NCBI GenBank assembly: GCA_002364005.1
Contig: DEXG01000008.1
Coordinates: forward strand, 169,488 to 191,849
DNA length: 22,362 nt
From: Phycisphaerales bacterium UBA3190
Lineage (GTDB): Bacteria; Planctomycetota; Phycisphaerae; Phycisphaerales; UBA1924
Reading direction: 5' to 3'
Shown here: one piece after another, positions 15,668 to 22,362 of the stretch
Numbering within the stretch: position 1 is the stretch's first letter
Layout of the letters: each line of letters starts with the position of its first letter
The notes under the pieces: generated by a model
The model's database searches: none
What the model was told of the DNA's origin: nothing
Seen by the model: the letters and a program-made list of their open reading frames with translations, nothing else
Position numbers and translations under genes: made by a program

Positions 15668-15671
15668 TCTG

Positions 15672-17012
15672 TTACGCCAGCGGGTTGATCCAGAGCCCGG
15701 TCGCCAGCTTCGGGTAGAAGAAGGTCGACTTCTGAGGCATCAGCTCGCCGGCACGCGAGATGTCGCGGACGGCTTCAAGCGGGGTCGGGCGGACGATGAT
15801 CGCCAGTTGCGGGCGACCGCCGCCGGCGATGGATGAGCCGGTTTCTTTGCCCTTGCCGATCTCGATGACCTCTTCGATGCTGTGGGGGAAGGCCCACTTG
15901 ACGGGTTCGCCGTTGTTGAGCTCGGGCTGGCAGATCTCCTCGACGATCAGGTGCTGGATCAGCGCCACATCGAGCGTCCGCCACGCCTGGCTCTGCTTGG
16001 GGAACTGGGCATCGAGCGGGTCGTCGACCGCGGGCCAGGCACCGAAGCACAGCCCGGTGGCGTAGTCGTAGATCCCGAAGACATTGGGCGTGCGCTCGCG
16101 TTCGGCGAGGGTCTCCATCTGGGACTCGAAGAGCATGGGGTCGTTGTCGATGGGCTCGACATTGAGCAGGCCCTGGGCCGCTTCGATGAACCGCTCGACC
16201 TCGTAGTCTTCCATGCCGCCCAGTACGCGGTGGGTCGGGCCGATCGCCAGGCCCGGGTCGCTCATCGACACGAGGACGAACATGGTCCGACGCGCGGGGT
16301 GGTCGGCGGGGACATCGCCCAGCGATTCGAGGTAGTTGAGTGCCGTGTTGTAGCGGTGGTGCCCGTCGGCGACGAAGATGTCCTCGCCCGCCAGTGCCTT
16401 CTGGTATGCGGCGATGGTTGATTCATCGCTGATGGTCCAGATCTCCTGCTTGATGTCGTCGCCCATGTCGGCGATCATGTCCGCATCACGCGCATCCATG
16501 ACGCTGTGGAGGATCTTGACGGCATCGCCACCCTCATCGGGGTGGAGCCCGAAGATGGGCGAGGTCTGGCACTGGGTGGCCTTCATGAGGGCCATGCGGT
16601 CTTCCTTGGGCCCGCCGAAGGTCTGCTCGTGGGCGAGGATACCGCCGCCTTCGCGATTGCCGAAGGGGACCGTATCGAGTGTGGCGACCATGCCGCAGCG
16701 TTGGTAGGTCTCGCCGTGGAACTCGAATGTCTGTCGGTAGGCGAACATCGCGGGCGTGTCGCTCTGCTTCATGGTGCCCGCGTCGATCATGTCGCGGAGT
16801 TTCTTGGCGGAGGCCTCGTACGCCTCGGCCGGGCCGAGTTCCTTGGCGGGGACATGGGGCAGGTCGACGGCGACGATGTTGTCGGGGTTCTTGGCGAGCA
16901 TCGCATCTTTGTGCGAGAGGTCGAGGACATCGTACGGCGGCGCGATCAGGTCGCTGACATCGCCGGTGCCTTGGTTGTACTGGATCGCTCTGAACGGATG
17001 AACTGCGGGCAT
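15672..17012 (-). CDS. DUF1015 family protein
   Basis: Predicted 446-residue soluble protein of the DUF1015 family, found in many bacteria and some archaea and without an agreed function. Characteristic elements are PFRAIQYNQ at the start, SDLIAPPYDVL (about 20-30), the strongly conserved IFVADGHHRYNTALNY with H218-H219-R220, and the C-terminal MPQKSTFFYPKLATGLWINPL. The HHR cluster looks like a nucleotide or metal site, and homologues often lie near amino-acid metabolism genes, but nothing in this window fixes a substrate. AAGGGAG lies 6 bases before the ATG at 17012. A TATAGC on the minus strand near 17057-17062 could be its -10. It is convergent to hflX and divergent from purQ. Confidence 0.93.
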   Translation of the reverse strand: MPAVHPFRAIQYNQGTGDVSDLIAPPYDVLDLSHKDAMLAKNPDNIVAVDLPHVPAKELGPAEAYEASAKKLRDMIDAGTMKQSDTPAMFAYRQTFEFHGETYQRCGMVATLDTVPFGNREGGGILAHEQTFGGPKEDRMALMKATQCQTSPIFGLHPDEGGDAVKILHSVMDARDADMIADMGDDIKQEIWTISDESTIAAYQKALAGEDIFVADGHHRYNTALNYLESLGDVPADHPARRTMFVLVSMSDPGLAIGPTHRVLGGMEDYEVERFIEAAQGLLNVEPIDNDPMLFESQMETLAERERTPNVFGIYDYATGLCFGAWPAVDDPLDAQFPKQSQAWRTLDVALIQHLIVEEICQPELNNGEPVKWAFPHSIEEVIEIGKGKETGSSIAGGGRPQLAIIVRPTPLEAVRDISRAGELMPQKSTFFYPKLATGLWINPLA

Positions 17013-17173
17013 CAGCAGCTCCCTTCTGTATCATGCTGCAGGTCGCAGCGGGTCTTGCTATATGGAAAATGTCCCCGAGCATGGGGCACGCTCTCGGATC
17101 ATAGCCCCCAGCGGCGAAAAACCACGCGATCACACGCACCGATCGGACTCGTGTCGCGGGCGTCGGGGCGGTC

Positions 17174-17179
17174 TACGAT
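17174..17179 (+). promoter_or_regulatory. Putative -10 element of a near-leaderless purQ transcript
   Basis: TACGAT ends 5 bases before the purQ ATG and no Shine-Dalgarno sequence lies between them, so a transcript started from it would begin at or just inside the start codon. The hscB-like gene at 7305 has the same hexamer at 6 bases. No convincing -35 is visible. Confidence 0.35.
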
Positions 17180-17184
17180 TGCCC

Positions 17185-17982
17185 ATGAGCACGCCCAGAG
17201 CACTGGTGATCCGTACCGCGGGGATCAACTCGGAAGTCGAACTGTGCCGGGCGTTTACGCTCGCCGGGGCCGAGGTGGACCTGGTCCATCTTGATCGGTT
17301 GATCGCCGACCCCGCCCAGATCGCATCGTACGACCTGATCGCATTCCCCGGCGGTTTCAGCTACGGCGATGACATCGCCTCTGGGCGCATCATGGCGATG
17401 CACACACGCCAGAAGCTGCTGCCCGAGCTGATCAAAGCCGCCGATCGGGGCGTGCCCATGATCGGGATCTGCAACGGGTTCCAGGTGTTGGTGCAGATCG
17501 GGCTGCTGCCCGGGCTGGACGCCGACCGCTCCCCGAGCGTGGCACTGTGCGAGAACACGAGCGGGCGATTCATCGACAACAGCGTGGCCCTGGTGCCCAA
17601 CGCGGATTCACCTTGCATCTGGACGCGGGACCTGGTTCAGCGGGTTCAGGCGGACAACGACGAGCCCGAGCTGGTCATGACGATCGGTCATGGCGAGGGG
17701 CGGTTTGTCACCAAGAACAACGCGGTGCTCGAGCAGCTCCAGGCGAACAACCAGATCGCGTTGCGTTACCGCGACGATATCAACGGCTCGGTCGATCGCA
17801 TTGCCGGGATCTGCGACCCGACGGGGCGCATCATGGGGCTGATGCCGCACCCCGAGCGGGCGTTGGATTGGAACCGCCACCCGTACTGGACGCGCCTGCC
17901 CGAATCGGTTCGTGCGACCCATTCGCCCGGGCTGGGCATGTTCATCAGCGCTGTTGAAGCGGTGAGCACCCAGACGGTCTGA
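17185..17982 (+). CDS. purQ: Phosphoribosylformylglycinamidine synthase subunit I (glutaminase) PurQ
   Basis: Predicted 265-residue class-I glutamine amidotransferase that supplies ammonia to PurL in step four of purine synthesis. The triad is visible: C96 in GICNGFQVL, H222 and E224 in LMPHPERALDWN. AFPGGFSYGDDIASGRIMA (about 53-71) is the PurQ signature. Length fits the longer PurQ type (about 260) rather than the 225-residue Bacillus form. The frame is open to 17062, but that region is an Arg/His-rich shadow; the ATG at 17185 starts the conserved beta strand RALVIRTAGIN. No ribosome site precedes it. PurS and PurL are not in this window. coaD follows after 31 bases and purN lies three genes down, giving a purine-linked operon. 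Confidence 0.97.
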   Translation: MSTPRALVIRTAGINSEVELCRAFTLAGAEVDLVHLDRLIADPAQIASYDLIAFPGGFSYGDDIASGRIMAMHTRQKLLPELIKAADRGVPMIGICNGFQVLVQIGLLPGLDADRSPSVALCENTSGRFIDNSVALVPNADSPCIWTRDLVQRVQADNDEPELVMTIGHGEGRFVTKNNAVLEQLQANNQIALRYRDDINGSVDRIAGICDPTGRIMGLMPHPERALDWNRHPYWTRLPESVRATHSPGLGMFISAVEAVSTQTV

Positions 17983-18013
17983 GTTCGATTTTCTCTTGTG
18001 ATCGGAACGCGAC

Positions 18014-18514
18014 ATGAGCGACAGCGCCGTCTATGCCGGGAGCTTTGATCCACCGACCAATGGGCATGTGTGGATGATCGAGCAGGGCGCTCGCTTGTTC
18101 GACAAGCTGATCGTGGCCGTCGCCCGCAACCCCGAGAAGGGGTACAGCTACGAGCTGGAACAGCGTGTGGGCTGGCTCGATGAGGTGTGCAAGGGGCACG
18201 ACAATGTCGAGGTCACGGTGATCGAGAACGAGTTCCTGGCGCACTACGCGGCGAGGGCGAACGCACGCTTTGTGATCCGAGGCATCCGCAACGAGGCGGA
18301 TTACCAGTACGAGCGTGGCATGCGCTATGTGAACAGCGATCTGAATACGAACCTGACGACGGTCTTCCTGATGCCGCCTCGGGAGCTGTGCGAGATATCA
18401 TCGAGCTTCGTCAAGGGCATGATTGGGCCGGACGGCTGGGCGAGCGTGGTTGAGAACTATGTGCCTGCGTGCGTCTTCAAGGATCTCAAGCACGACGCGG
18501 AAGAGGGGGCGTGA
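18014..18514 (+). CDS. coaD: Phosphopantetheine adenylyltransferase CoaD
   Basis: Predicted 166-residue cytosolic nucleotidyltransferase that joins 4'-phosphopantetheine and ATP to form dephospho-CoA, the penultimate step of CoA synthesis. The signature YAGSFDPPTNGH (H18 in the T/HxGH-type motif) and the C-terminal EISSSFVKGMI are both intact, as is VIRGIRNEADYQYE, which binds substrate. Length is typical (about 160). The ribosome site is weak (GGAA about 6 bases before the ATG). It is 31 bases after purQ; its TGA shares one base with the ATG of the thioesterase gene, so coupled translation is likely. Confidence 0.97.
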   Translation: MSDSAVYAGSFDPPTNGHVWMIEQGARLFDKLIVAVARNPEKGYSYELEQRVGWLDEVCKGHDNVEVTVIENEFLAHYAARANARFVIRGIRNEADYQYERGMRYVNSDLNTNLTTVFLMPPRELCEISSSFVKGMIGPDGWASVVENYVPACVFKDLKHDAEEGA

Positions 18515-18960
18515 TGGGCGACGCGTACCAGAGCAAGCAGACCAAAGCACCGCTTGACGAGAAGGTTGTGGCGATGCGCATCGTCACCATGCCCAAGGAG
18601 ACCAACCCGTACGGCACGATCTTCGGCGGCATCATCCTCAGCTACATCGACCAGGCGGGCTTTGTCGAAGCGCGACGCCACGGCGATCTCGATTGGGTCA
18701 CCGCGGCGATCAGCAAGGTTGAGTTCCACGCGCCCGTGCAAGTGGGTGACATCGTGACTTTCATTACCTGCACCACCCGGTTTGGGCGCACCAGCATCGA
18801 TGTGCAGGTTGAGGTCGAGGCCGAGCGATTCAGGACGCACGAGGTCGTGCATGTCACCAGCGCCAACCTGACGATGGTCGGCATGCGCGACGGCAAGCCC
18901 TTCCCCTTCAGAGAGTGCCCCGAGAAGCAGGGGGCAGAGTCAGGCGAGGGTTCGGCGTGA
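18514..18960 (+). CDS. Hotdog-fold acyl-CoA thioesterase (YciA/BFIT type)
   Basis: Predicted 148-residue acyl-CoA hydrolase. The family signature ETNPYGTIFGGIILSYIDQAG spans about 29-49, with N31 and D46 in the positions of the catalytic Asn and Asp of YciA-like enzymes. The rest shows the hotdog pattern (KVEFHAPVQVGDIVTFI, then SIDVQVEVEAE). The start at 18514 shares its A with the coaD stop (TGATG) and has GAGGGGG about 5 bases upstream; the frame extends 15 codons upstream inside coaD and that part is rejected. The stop overlaps purN as GTGA. Placement after coaD suggests control of CoA or acyl-CoA pools. The acyl chain preferred cannot be told. Confidence 0.9.
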   Translation: MGDAYQSKQTKAPLDEKVVAMRIVTMPKETNPYGTIFGGIILSYIDQAGFVEARRHGDLDWVTAAISKVEFHAPVQVGDIVTFITCTTRFGRTSIDVQVEVEAERFRTHEVVHVTSANLTMVGMRDGKPFPFRECPEKQGAESGEGSA

Positions 18961-19589
18961 GCTTCGACGATCTGCCCAGGTTCCATTCGCCCGCGCGGCT
19001 GGCGGTGTTGCTCTCGGGTTCGGGACGCACGCTCGACAACCTGCTCGGGCAGATCGATCGGGGGGCGTTGGACGCGACGATCCCGGTGGTGATCGCGTCA
19101 AAGGAATGTCTCGGTGCGCAGAAAGCACGCGATGCGGGCATTTCGACGCATGTGCACACGGGGAAGCTCGATTCGGCGTGGCTCGATCGGATCTGCGACG
19201 AGCACCAGATCGATCTGGTGGTGCTCGCGGGGTACCTCAAGCTCGTGCCCATCAGCGATCGCGTGCGTCATCGGGTGATCAATATCCACCCCGCCCTGCT
19301 CCCAAGCTTTGGCGGCAAGGGCATGCACGGGCACCATGTGCACGAGGCGGTCATCGAGGCGGCCCGCTTGGGCGAGGTCACTGAATCGGGGTGCACGGTG
19401 CATTTCGCTGACGATCAGTACGATACCGGGTCCGTGATCGTGCAGCTTCGCTGCCCGGTCGAGGGCGGCGATACGCCTGATTCGCTCGCATCCCGCGTGT
19501 TTGAGCTTGAGTGCCGGGCCTACCCGCAGGCGCTGAAGATGCTGATCGAACGCAACGCCCAGCGATCTGCTGCGAATAACCCGGCATGA
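18957..19589 (+). CDS. purN: Phosphoribosylglycinamide formyltransferase PurN
   Basis: Predicted 210-residue cytosolic enzyme of purine step three, which transfers a formyl group from 10-formyltetrahydrofolate to GAR. The N-H-D catalytic set is visible: N109 and H111 in INIHPALLPSFGG and D146 in DDQYDTGSVI. The phosphate loop LLSGSGRTLDNLL is near the N-terminus. Length is normal (about 200). The start is the GTG at 18957, overlapping the thioesterase stop as GTGA, with GAGGG 6 bases upstream; the upstream ATG in frame (18915) lies inside the previous gene. The stop overlaps the next gene as ATGA. purQ is in the same operon. Confidence 0.96.
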   Translation: MSFDDLPRFHSPARLAVLLSGSGRTLDNLLGQIDRGALDATIPVVIASKECLGAQKARDAGISTHVHTGKLDSAWLDRICDEHQIDLVVLAGYLKLVPISDRVRHRVINIHPALLPSFGGKGMHGHHVHEAVIEAARLGEVTESGCTVHFADDQYDTGSVIVQLRCPVEGGDTPDSLASRVFELECRAYPQALKMLIERNAQRSAANNPA

Positions 19590-21040
19590 CCCTGCACCGA
19601 ATCATCTCGCTCCTGCTCCCTCTTGTTGTGTGTTCAGGGCTGGCCATGGCCGATGGGCCCGGGCCAGGCGAGTTGGAGCGTCGGGGCATCGTGGCGATGA
19701 AGACCGGTGCGTATCAGCAGGCCGAGGATATCTTTGCGGAGCTGGTCGAGGCGCGTCCCGAGTCGTTCGTGGGCCATTACAACCTCGCGGCGGCCCATTC
19801 GATGCAGGGCGAGCTTGAGCCGGCGATCGATGCGATGAGCAAGGCGATCGGGCTGGGGTTCAGCGATCGCTTGCAGTTGCTGCGTGATCGGGATCTGGAG
19901 CAGCTGCGATCAACCGAGTTTTTCGACGAGCTGATGGAGCAGTGGGGGGCCGTGATCGAGCAGCGGCGTCTGAGCGATGTAACGGCGCTCAAGGGGCTGA
20001 TTCGCAAGGGGCTGGAGGCACGCACGGACACGGATTACCGGCTCGAGATGCTGTCGGCTCACGATGAGACCGCGACCGATCAGGCGCACGATGAGCTGCA
20101 CATGATCGCCGATTGGGCCCAGGACGAGCTGTTCAGCGAACTCAAGACATTTGATCTCAAGGACTCGCCCTGGGTCATCGTGGTGCTGCCCGATCGGACG
20201 GGGTTCTCACGCTGGGCGGTCGAGACTTTCGGCCCGGGCGTGCGTGGATCGATCAGCGGCGTCGGCGGGGCCTACGAGCATATGGAACGCCGGCTGGTGG
20301 CCCAGGACTTGGGGGCGACGCTTCGCCACGAGTTCATCCATGTGTTGCACTGGCGCGATATGAACCGGCTGGGACAGGTCCACGCGCCGTGGGTGCAGGA
20401 GGGGCTGGCCTCGCTCATCGAGGATTACGATCTGCAGGACGATTCGCCCGTTCCCGTCGCGTCATGGCGGACCAACATCGTCAAGCGGCTGCTTGATGCC
20501 AGGCGATTGCCGAGTATTGAGGAACTGACGTGGGTGAGCATGGAGGCGTTCACGGGGAATCGTCCGCTGTCGCAGTACGCGCAGGCAAGGGCGTTGATGC
20601 TCTGGTTGTACGAGACCGATCGGCTTCGCCCGTTCTATGCGCACTACCGCGACACTATCCGCGACGATCCGACTGGGTACCAGTCCATTCTCGCGGTGAC
20701 GGGGCTTGAGCCCGATGGGCTTGAAGCGGAATACCACGATTGGGTGCGGGGGCTCAAACGCGTCCCCGAAACAGGTGGTGATTTGTCGGCCACGCTGGGC
20801 ATCGAGATCGAGAACGGCACGGGGGATGGCGTTGTGGTCAAGTGGCTGCCGAGCGGGGCGCGGGCGCGTACGGGTCTGCGGTTGGGCTCGGTGATTACCC
20901 ATGTGAATGGCCGGCCTACGCGGGACTTGTTTGAGCTGATCCGGGTCCTGGGCGATTATCGGTCGGGTGAAACCGTGACGCTGCATCATCGCCGGGGCAC
21001 GGTGCACGCGACCAGCGAGGTTCGATTGCTTGGTCGATAG
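19586..21040 (+). CDS. Exported TPR / gluzincin metallopeptidase / PDZ protein
   Basis: Predicted 484-residue exported protein. Residues 1-22 form a signal peptide with an AMA cleavage site. TPR-like helices fill about 28-105 (GAYQQAEDIFAELVEARPES, then HYNLAAAHSMQGELEPAIDAM). A peptidase_MA-like domain follows with HEFIH at 248-252 and E272 in WVQEGLASLIE, the gluzincin HExxH plus downstream Glu arrangement. The C-terminus (about 385-480) is a PDZ-like domain with ARTGLRLGSVITHVNGRP. It is probably a zinc protease of the envelope. The zinc ligands are intact. The ATG overlaps the purN stop by four bases, so expression is tied to a purine/CoA operon with no evident functional link. A hairpin starts inside the stop codon. 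Substrate unknown. Confidence 0.85.
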   Translation: MTLHRIISLLLPLVVCSGLAMADGPGPGELERRGIVAMKTGAYQQAEDIFAELVEARPESFVGHYNLAAAHSMQGELEPAIDAMSKAIGLGFSDRLQLLRDRDLEQLRSTEFFDELMEQWGAVIEQRRLSDVTALKGLIRKGLEARTDTDYRLEMLSAHDETATDQAHDELHMIADWAQDELFSELKTFDLKDSPWVIVVLPDRTGFSRWAVETFGPGVRGSISGVGGAYEHMERRLVAQDLGATLRHEFIHVLHWRDMNRLGQVHAPWVQEGLASLIEDYDLQDDSPVPVASWRTNIVKRLLDARRLPSIEELTWVSMEAFTGNRPLSQYAQARALMLWLYETDRLRPFYAHYRDTIRDDPTGYQSILAVTGLEPDGLEAEYHDWVRGLKRVPETGGDLSATLGIEIENGTGDGVVVKWLPSGARARTGLRLGSVITHVNGRPTRDLFELIRVLGDYRSGETVTLHHRRGTVHATSEVRLLGR

Positions 21041-21060
21041 TGGCCAATATGCTGGCCACT
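21039..21060 (+). terminator. Hairpin overlapping the protease stop codon, possible terminator
   Basis: AGTGGCCA (21039-21046) pairs perfectly with TGGCCACT (21053-21060) around a 6-base loop; the stem begins in the TAG stop codon. A T tract (ATTTTTAT) comes only about 17 bases later, after a second small inverted repeat GTAGTA/TACTAC. It may end the purQ operon, but the spacing is not ideal. Confidence 0.4.
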
Positions 21061-21081
21061 CAGGGCTCGTAGTAAGATTTT

Positions 21082-21087
21082 TATACT
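21082..21087 (+). promoter_or_regulatory. Putative -10 element for the secreted paralogue pair
   Basis: TATACT lies 114 bases before the first secreted-protein start. A second candidate, TATAGA at 21111-21116, is nearer. The 161-base gap is less GC-rich than its surroundings, as expected for a promoter region. Neither candidate has a clear -35. Confidence 0.3.
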
Positions 21088-21201
21088 ACCGGTCATCCTG
21101 AGGCACAGTTTATAGATGGTATGAGATTCGCAATGTGCTATGTTGAGCATGAGCGGAGCGGTATTGCTCGGCTGATCTGTTCCATGGAAGAGGAGAGAAA
21201 C

Positions 21202-21834
21202 ATGATGCGTTCAGTTGTTGCCGTCGGACTCGCTGGGCTCGCGACCACCGCGTTCGGTCAGGAAGAGTTCTCTCTGTCTTTAGTGCCAAGTGCGGCGACG
21301 GTGACGGGGAGCTTCACGGTTGGTGTGTATGGCGACTCAAGCTTCGGTACCCACATGCTCGGCGGATCATTCGGCCTTGAAATCGACTCGGTCTGCTTCC
21401 CGGATTCAGTCACCGATGTTCAGTGGTCGCCAGCGTCATGGTCATCGTTCAATACCGATGGCGGGTATGCGGGCAACGGCACCTACAACCAGGTCATCTT
21501 CGGCCAGCTCGTGATCCCGGGCGTCCCCCCGTTCGATGTGCCCGCGCCGGGCTCCGAACTGGGCAGTCTGATCGGCACATTCAGCGTCAGCGTGGAACCG
21601 TTGGCATTCGATCGGTATGAACTGCAGCTTGTCGTGAGTGATGGGCCGTTCTCGCTCGAGGCGCTCGATATCAACACAGGTGAGACCATGCGTGATACGG
21701 ACGGCGTGCTCCTGCTCGGTGGTGCGACCGTCGGGTCGCTCTGCCCTTCACCCGGGGCATGCAGTCTGCTTGCGATCTCAGGCCTAGCCACAACGCGTCG
21801 TCGTCGTTCAGTATCGACTCACATCAAAGAATAA
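21202..21834 (+). CDS. Secreted protein with PEP-CTERM-like C-terminal sorting signal
   Basis: Predicted 210-residue secreted protein. The start MMRSVVAVGLAGLATTAFGQ is a signal peptide with cleavage near AFG-Q; AGGAGA lies 5-8 bases upstream of the paired ATGs. The mature part is rich in Ser, Gly, Val and Asp and has no enzyme motif I recognise. The C-terminus has the three-part layout of an exosortase-type signal: PSPGACSLL as the motif, a hydrophobic stretch to about LAT, and the basic run TRRRR, followed by a short tail. The motif is PSPGA rather than PEP, a variant I associate with Phycisphaerae-type proteins. An open frame to 21121 lacks a signal peptide and is rejected. A paralogue follows 12 bases later. 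Function unknown; surface or matrix protein is likely. Confidence 0.82.
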   Translation: MMRSVVAVGLAGLATTAFGQEEFSLSLVPSAATVTGSFTVGVYGDSSFGTHMLGGSFGLEIDSVCFPDSVTDVQWSPASWSSFNTDGGYAGNGTYNQVIFGQLVIPGVPPFDVPAPGSELGSLIGTFSVSVEPLAFDRYELQLVVSDGPFSLEALDINTGETMRDTDGVLLLGGATVGSLCPSPGACSLLAISGLATTRRRRSVSTHIKE

Positions 21835-21846
21835 GGAGAATCCAAA

Positions 21847-22362
21847 ATGCGTTACCCAGCTCTCGTCTGTATATGTCTTGCGGGCACTGCATCGACGGGC
21901 TTTGCCCAGCAGTTCAGTCTGACCCTCGTGCCGGGGTCGATCACGATCGATACCTTTGGCGGTGGCGGATCGTTCACCGCCGCGGTCTATGGCGATGCCG
22001 ATGTCGGTACGCACTTGCTCGGCGGTGCGCTTGCGATTGAGAGCAACAGCGATCTCGTGACCGATATCACATGGACTCCCGCTTCATGGTCGGCCTTCAA
22101 TACCGACGGTGGGTACGCGGGCAACGGGAACTACAACCAGGTCATCTTCGGGCAACTGGTGATCCCGGGCGTGCCGCCCTTTGATGTGCCCGCGCCGGGG
22201 TCAGAGCTGGGGGGGCTGATCGGTGTCTTTACCATTCAAACGGTTCAGTTCTGCGGCGTGTTGGAGTTCAACCCTGTCGCGGGGAGTCCGTTTGCACTCG
22301 AGGTCATCGATGCCATTACGGGGGAGACCTGGCGGAGCGGAACCGATAACCTGGCCCTGAAC
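21847..22362 (+). CDS. Secreted protein, tandem paralogue of the preceding gene (3' end outside window)
   Basis: The open frame of 172 codons runs off the window edge without a stop, so the C-terminus is unseen. It begins with a signal peptide (MRYPALVCICLAGTASTGFA then Q) and AGGAGA lies 7 bases before the ATG. It aligns with the previous product throughout: FSLTLVPGSITI for FSLSLVPSAATV, then YGDADVGTHLLGGAL for YGDSSFGTHMLGGSF. A block of almost unbroken identity runs FNTDGGYAGNG(N/T)YNQVIFG followed by QLVIPGVPPFDVPAPGSELG. The copies diverge more after this block. A C-terminal sorting tail is expected by homology but cannot be confirmed here. The short 12-base gap suggests one transcript. 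Confidence 0.85.
   Translation, partial: MRYPALVCICLAGTASTGFAQQFSLTLVPGSITIDTFGGGGSFTAAVYGDADVGTHLLGGALAIESNSDLVTDITWTPASWSAFNTDGGYAGNGNYNQVIFGQLVIPGVPPFDVPAPGSELGGLIGVFTIQTVQFCGVLEFNPVAGSPFALEVIDAITGETWRSGTDNLALN

Noticed and set aside
17062..17184. 41-codon N-terminal extension of PurQ
   Set aside because: Composition is Arg/His-rich without homology-like pattern; the conserved PurQ fold begins right after the ATG at 17185.
21121..21201. 27-codon extension of the first secreted protein
   Set aside because: It would place charged residues before the signal peptide; a strong AGGAGA site serves the ATG at 21202.
1..22362. CRISPR arrays, tRNA/rRNA genes, insertion sequences, toxin-antitoxin or defence genes
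   Set aside because: I looked for repeated spacers, cloverleaf-like sequences, transposase or integrase motifs and small coupled toxin genes and saw none; gene style is uniform with no sign of a recent island.

Overview
The window is dense, GC-rich bacterial chromosome (about 60-65% G+C by eye) with housekeeping genes packed into short operons. It contains no rRNA, tRNA, CRISPR array, transposase or phage gene that I can recognise. The best lineage guess is Planctomycetota, probably class Phycisphaerae. The basis is a PSPGA...RRRR protein-sorting tail on a secreted protein, a very long RseP-type protease with several PDZ domains, a stand-alone GGQ release-factor-like protein, a DUF1015 protein and overlapping stop/start codons. 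This is inference from gene style, not from a marker gene.

Layout. (1) 127-1547, minus: an inactive-looking rhodanese lipoprotein whose stop overlaps the start of deoC. (2) 1675-3163, plus: an exported DsbD-alpha-like protein and an exported redoxin, closed by a strong terminator at 3214-3250. (3) 3353-6490, plus: the RseP-type site-2 protease and a membrane-anchored alpha/beta hydrolase, whose 3' end overlaps tail-to-tail an aspartate-racemase-like gene (6435-7142, minus). (4) 7305-10660, plus: HscB-like co-chaperone, two tandem CNNM/CBS transporter-like proteins and a membrane-anchored thioredoxin. (5) 10796-15589, plus: S41 processing protease, TsaD, GGQ release-factor-like protein and HflX, of which the first three are tightly packed. 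A 26-bp-arm inverted repeat lies between HflX and the convergent DUF1015 gene (15672-17012, minus). (6) 17185-21040, plus: purQ, coaD, a hotdog thioesterase, purN and a TPR/gluzincin/PDZ protease, the last four joined by overlapping stop/start codons. (7) 21202 to the window end: two tandem paralogous secreted proteins; the first carries a C-terminal sorting signal and the second is cut by the window edge.

How the genes fit together. Three themes recur. The first is envelope thiol chemistry: rhodanese-like lipoprotein, DsbD-alpha-like protein, redoxin and anchored thioredoxin. The second is envelope proteolysis: RseP, the S41 protease and the gluzincin/PDZ protein. The third is translation upkeep: TsaD for tRNA t6A, a GGQ protein for ribosome rescue, and HflX for ribosome splitting. 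Purine synthesis (PurQ, PurN) and CoA synthesis (CoaD) make up the metabolic part. The largest stretch without a gene is 189 bases (3164-3352), so no gap over 300 bases needs separate description. Bases 1-126, downstream of deoC, contain nothing I can support.

I did not find a clear novel defence or mobile system. The most unusual items are the tandem secreted paralogues, the long inverted repeat, the RseP homologue with four PDZ-like segments, the racemase homologue lacking both catalytic cysteines, the translation-rescue cluster, and a recurrent -10-like motif very close to several start codons.
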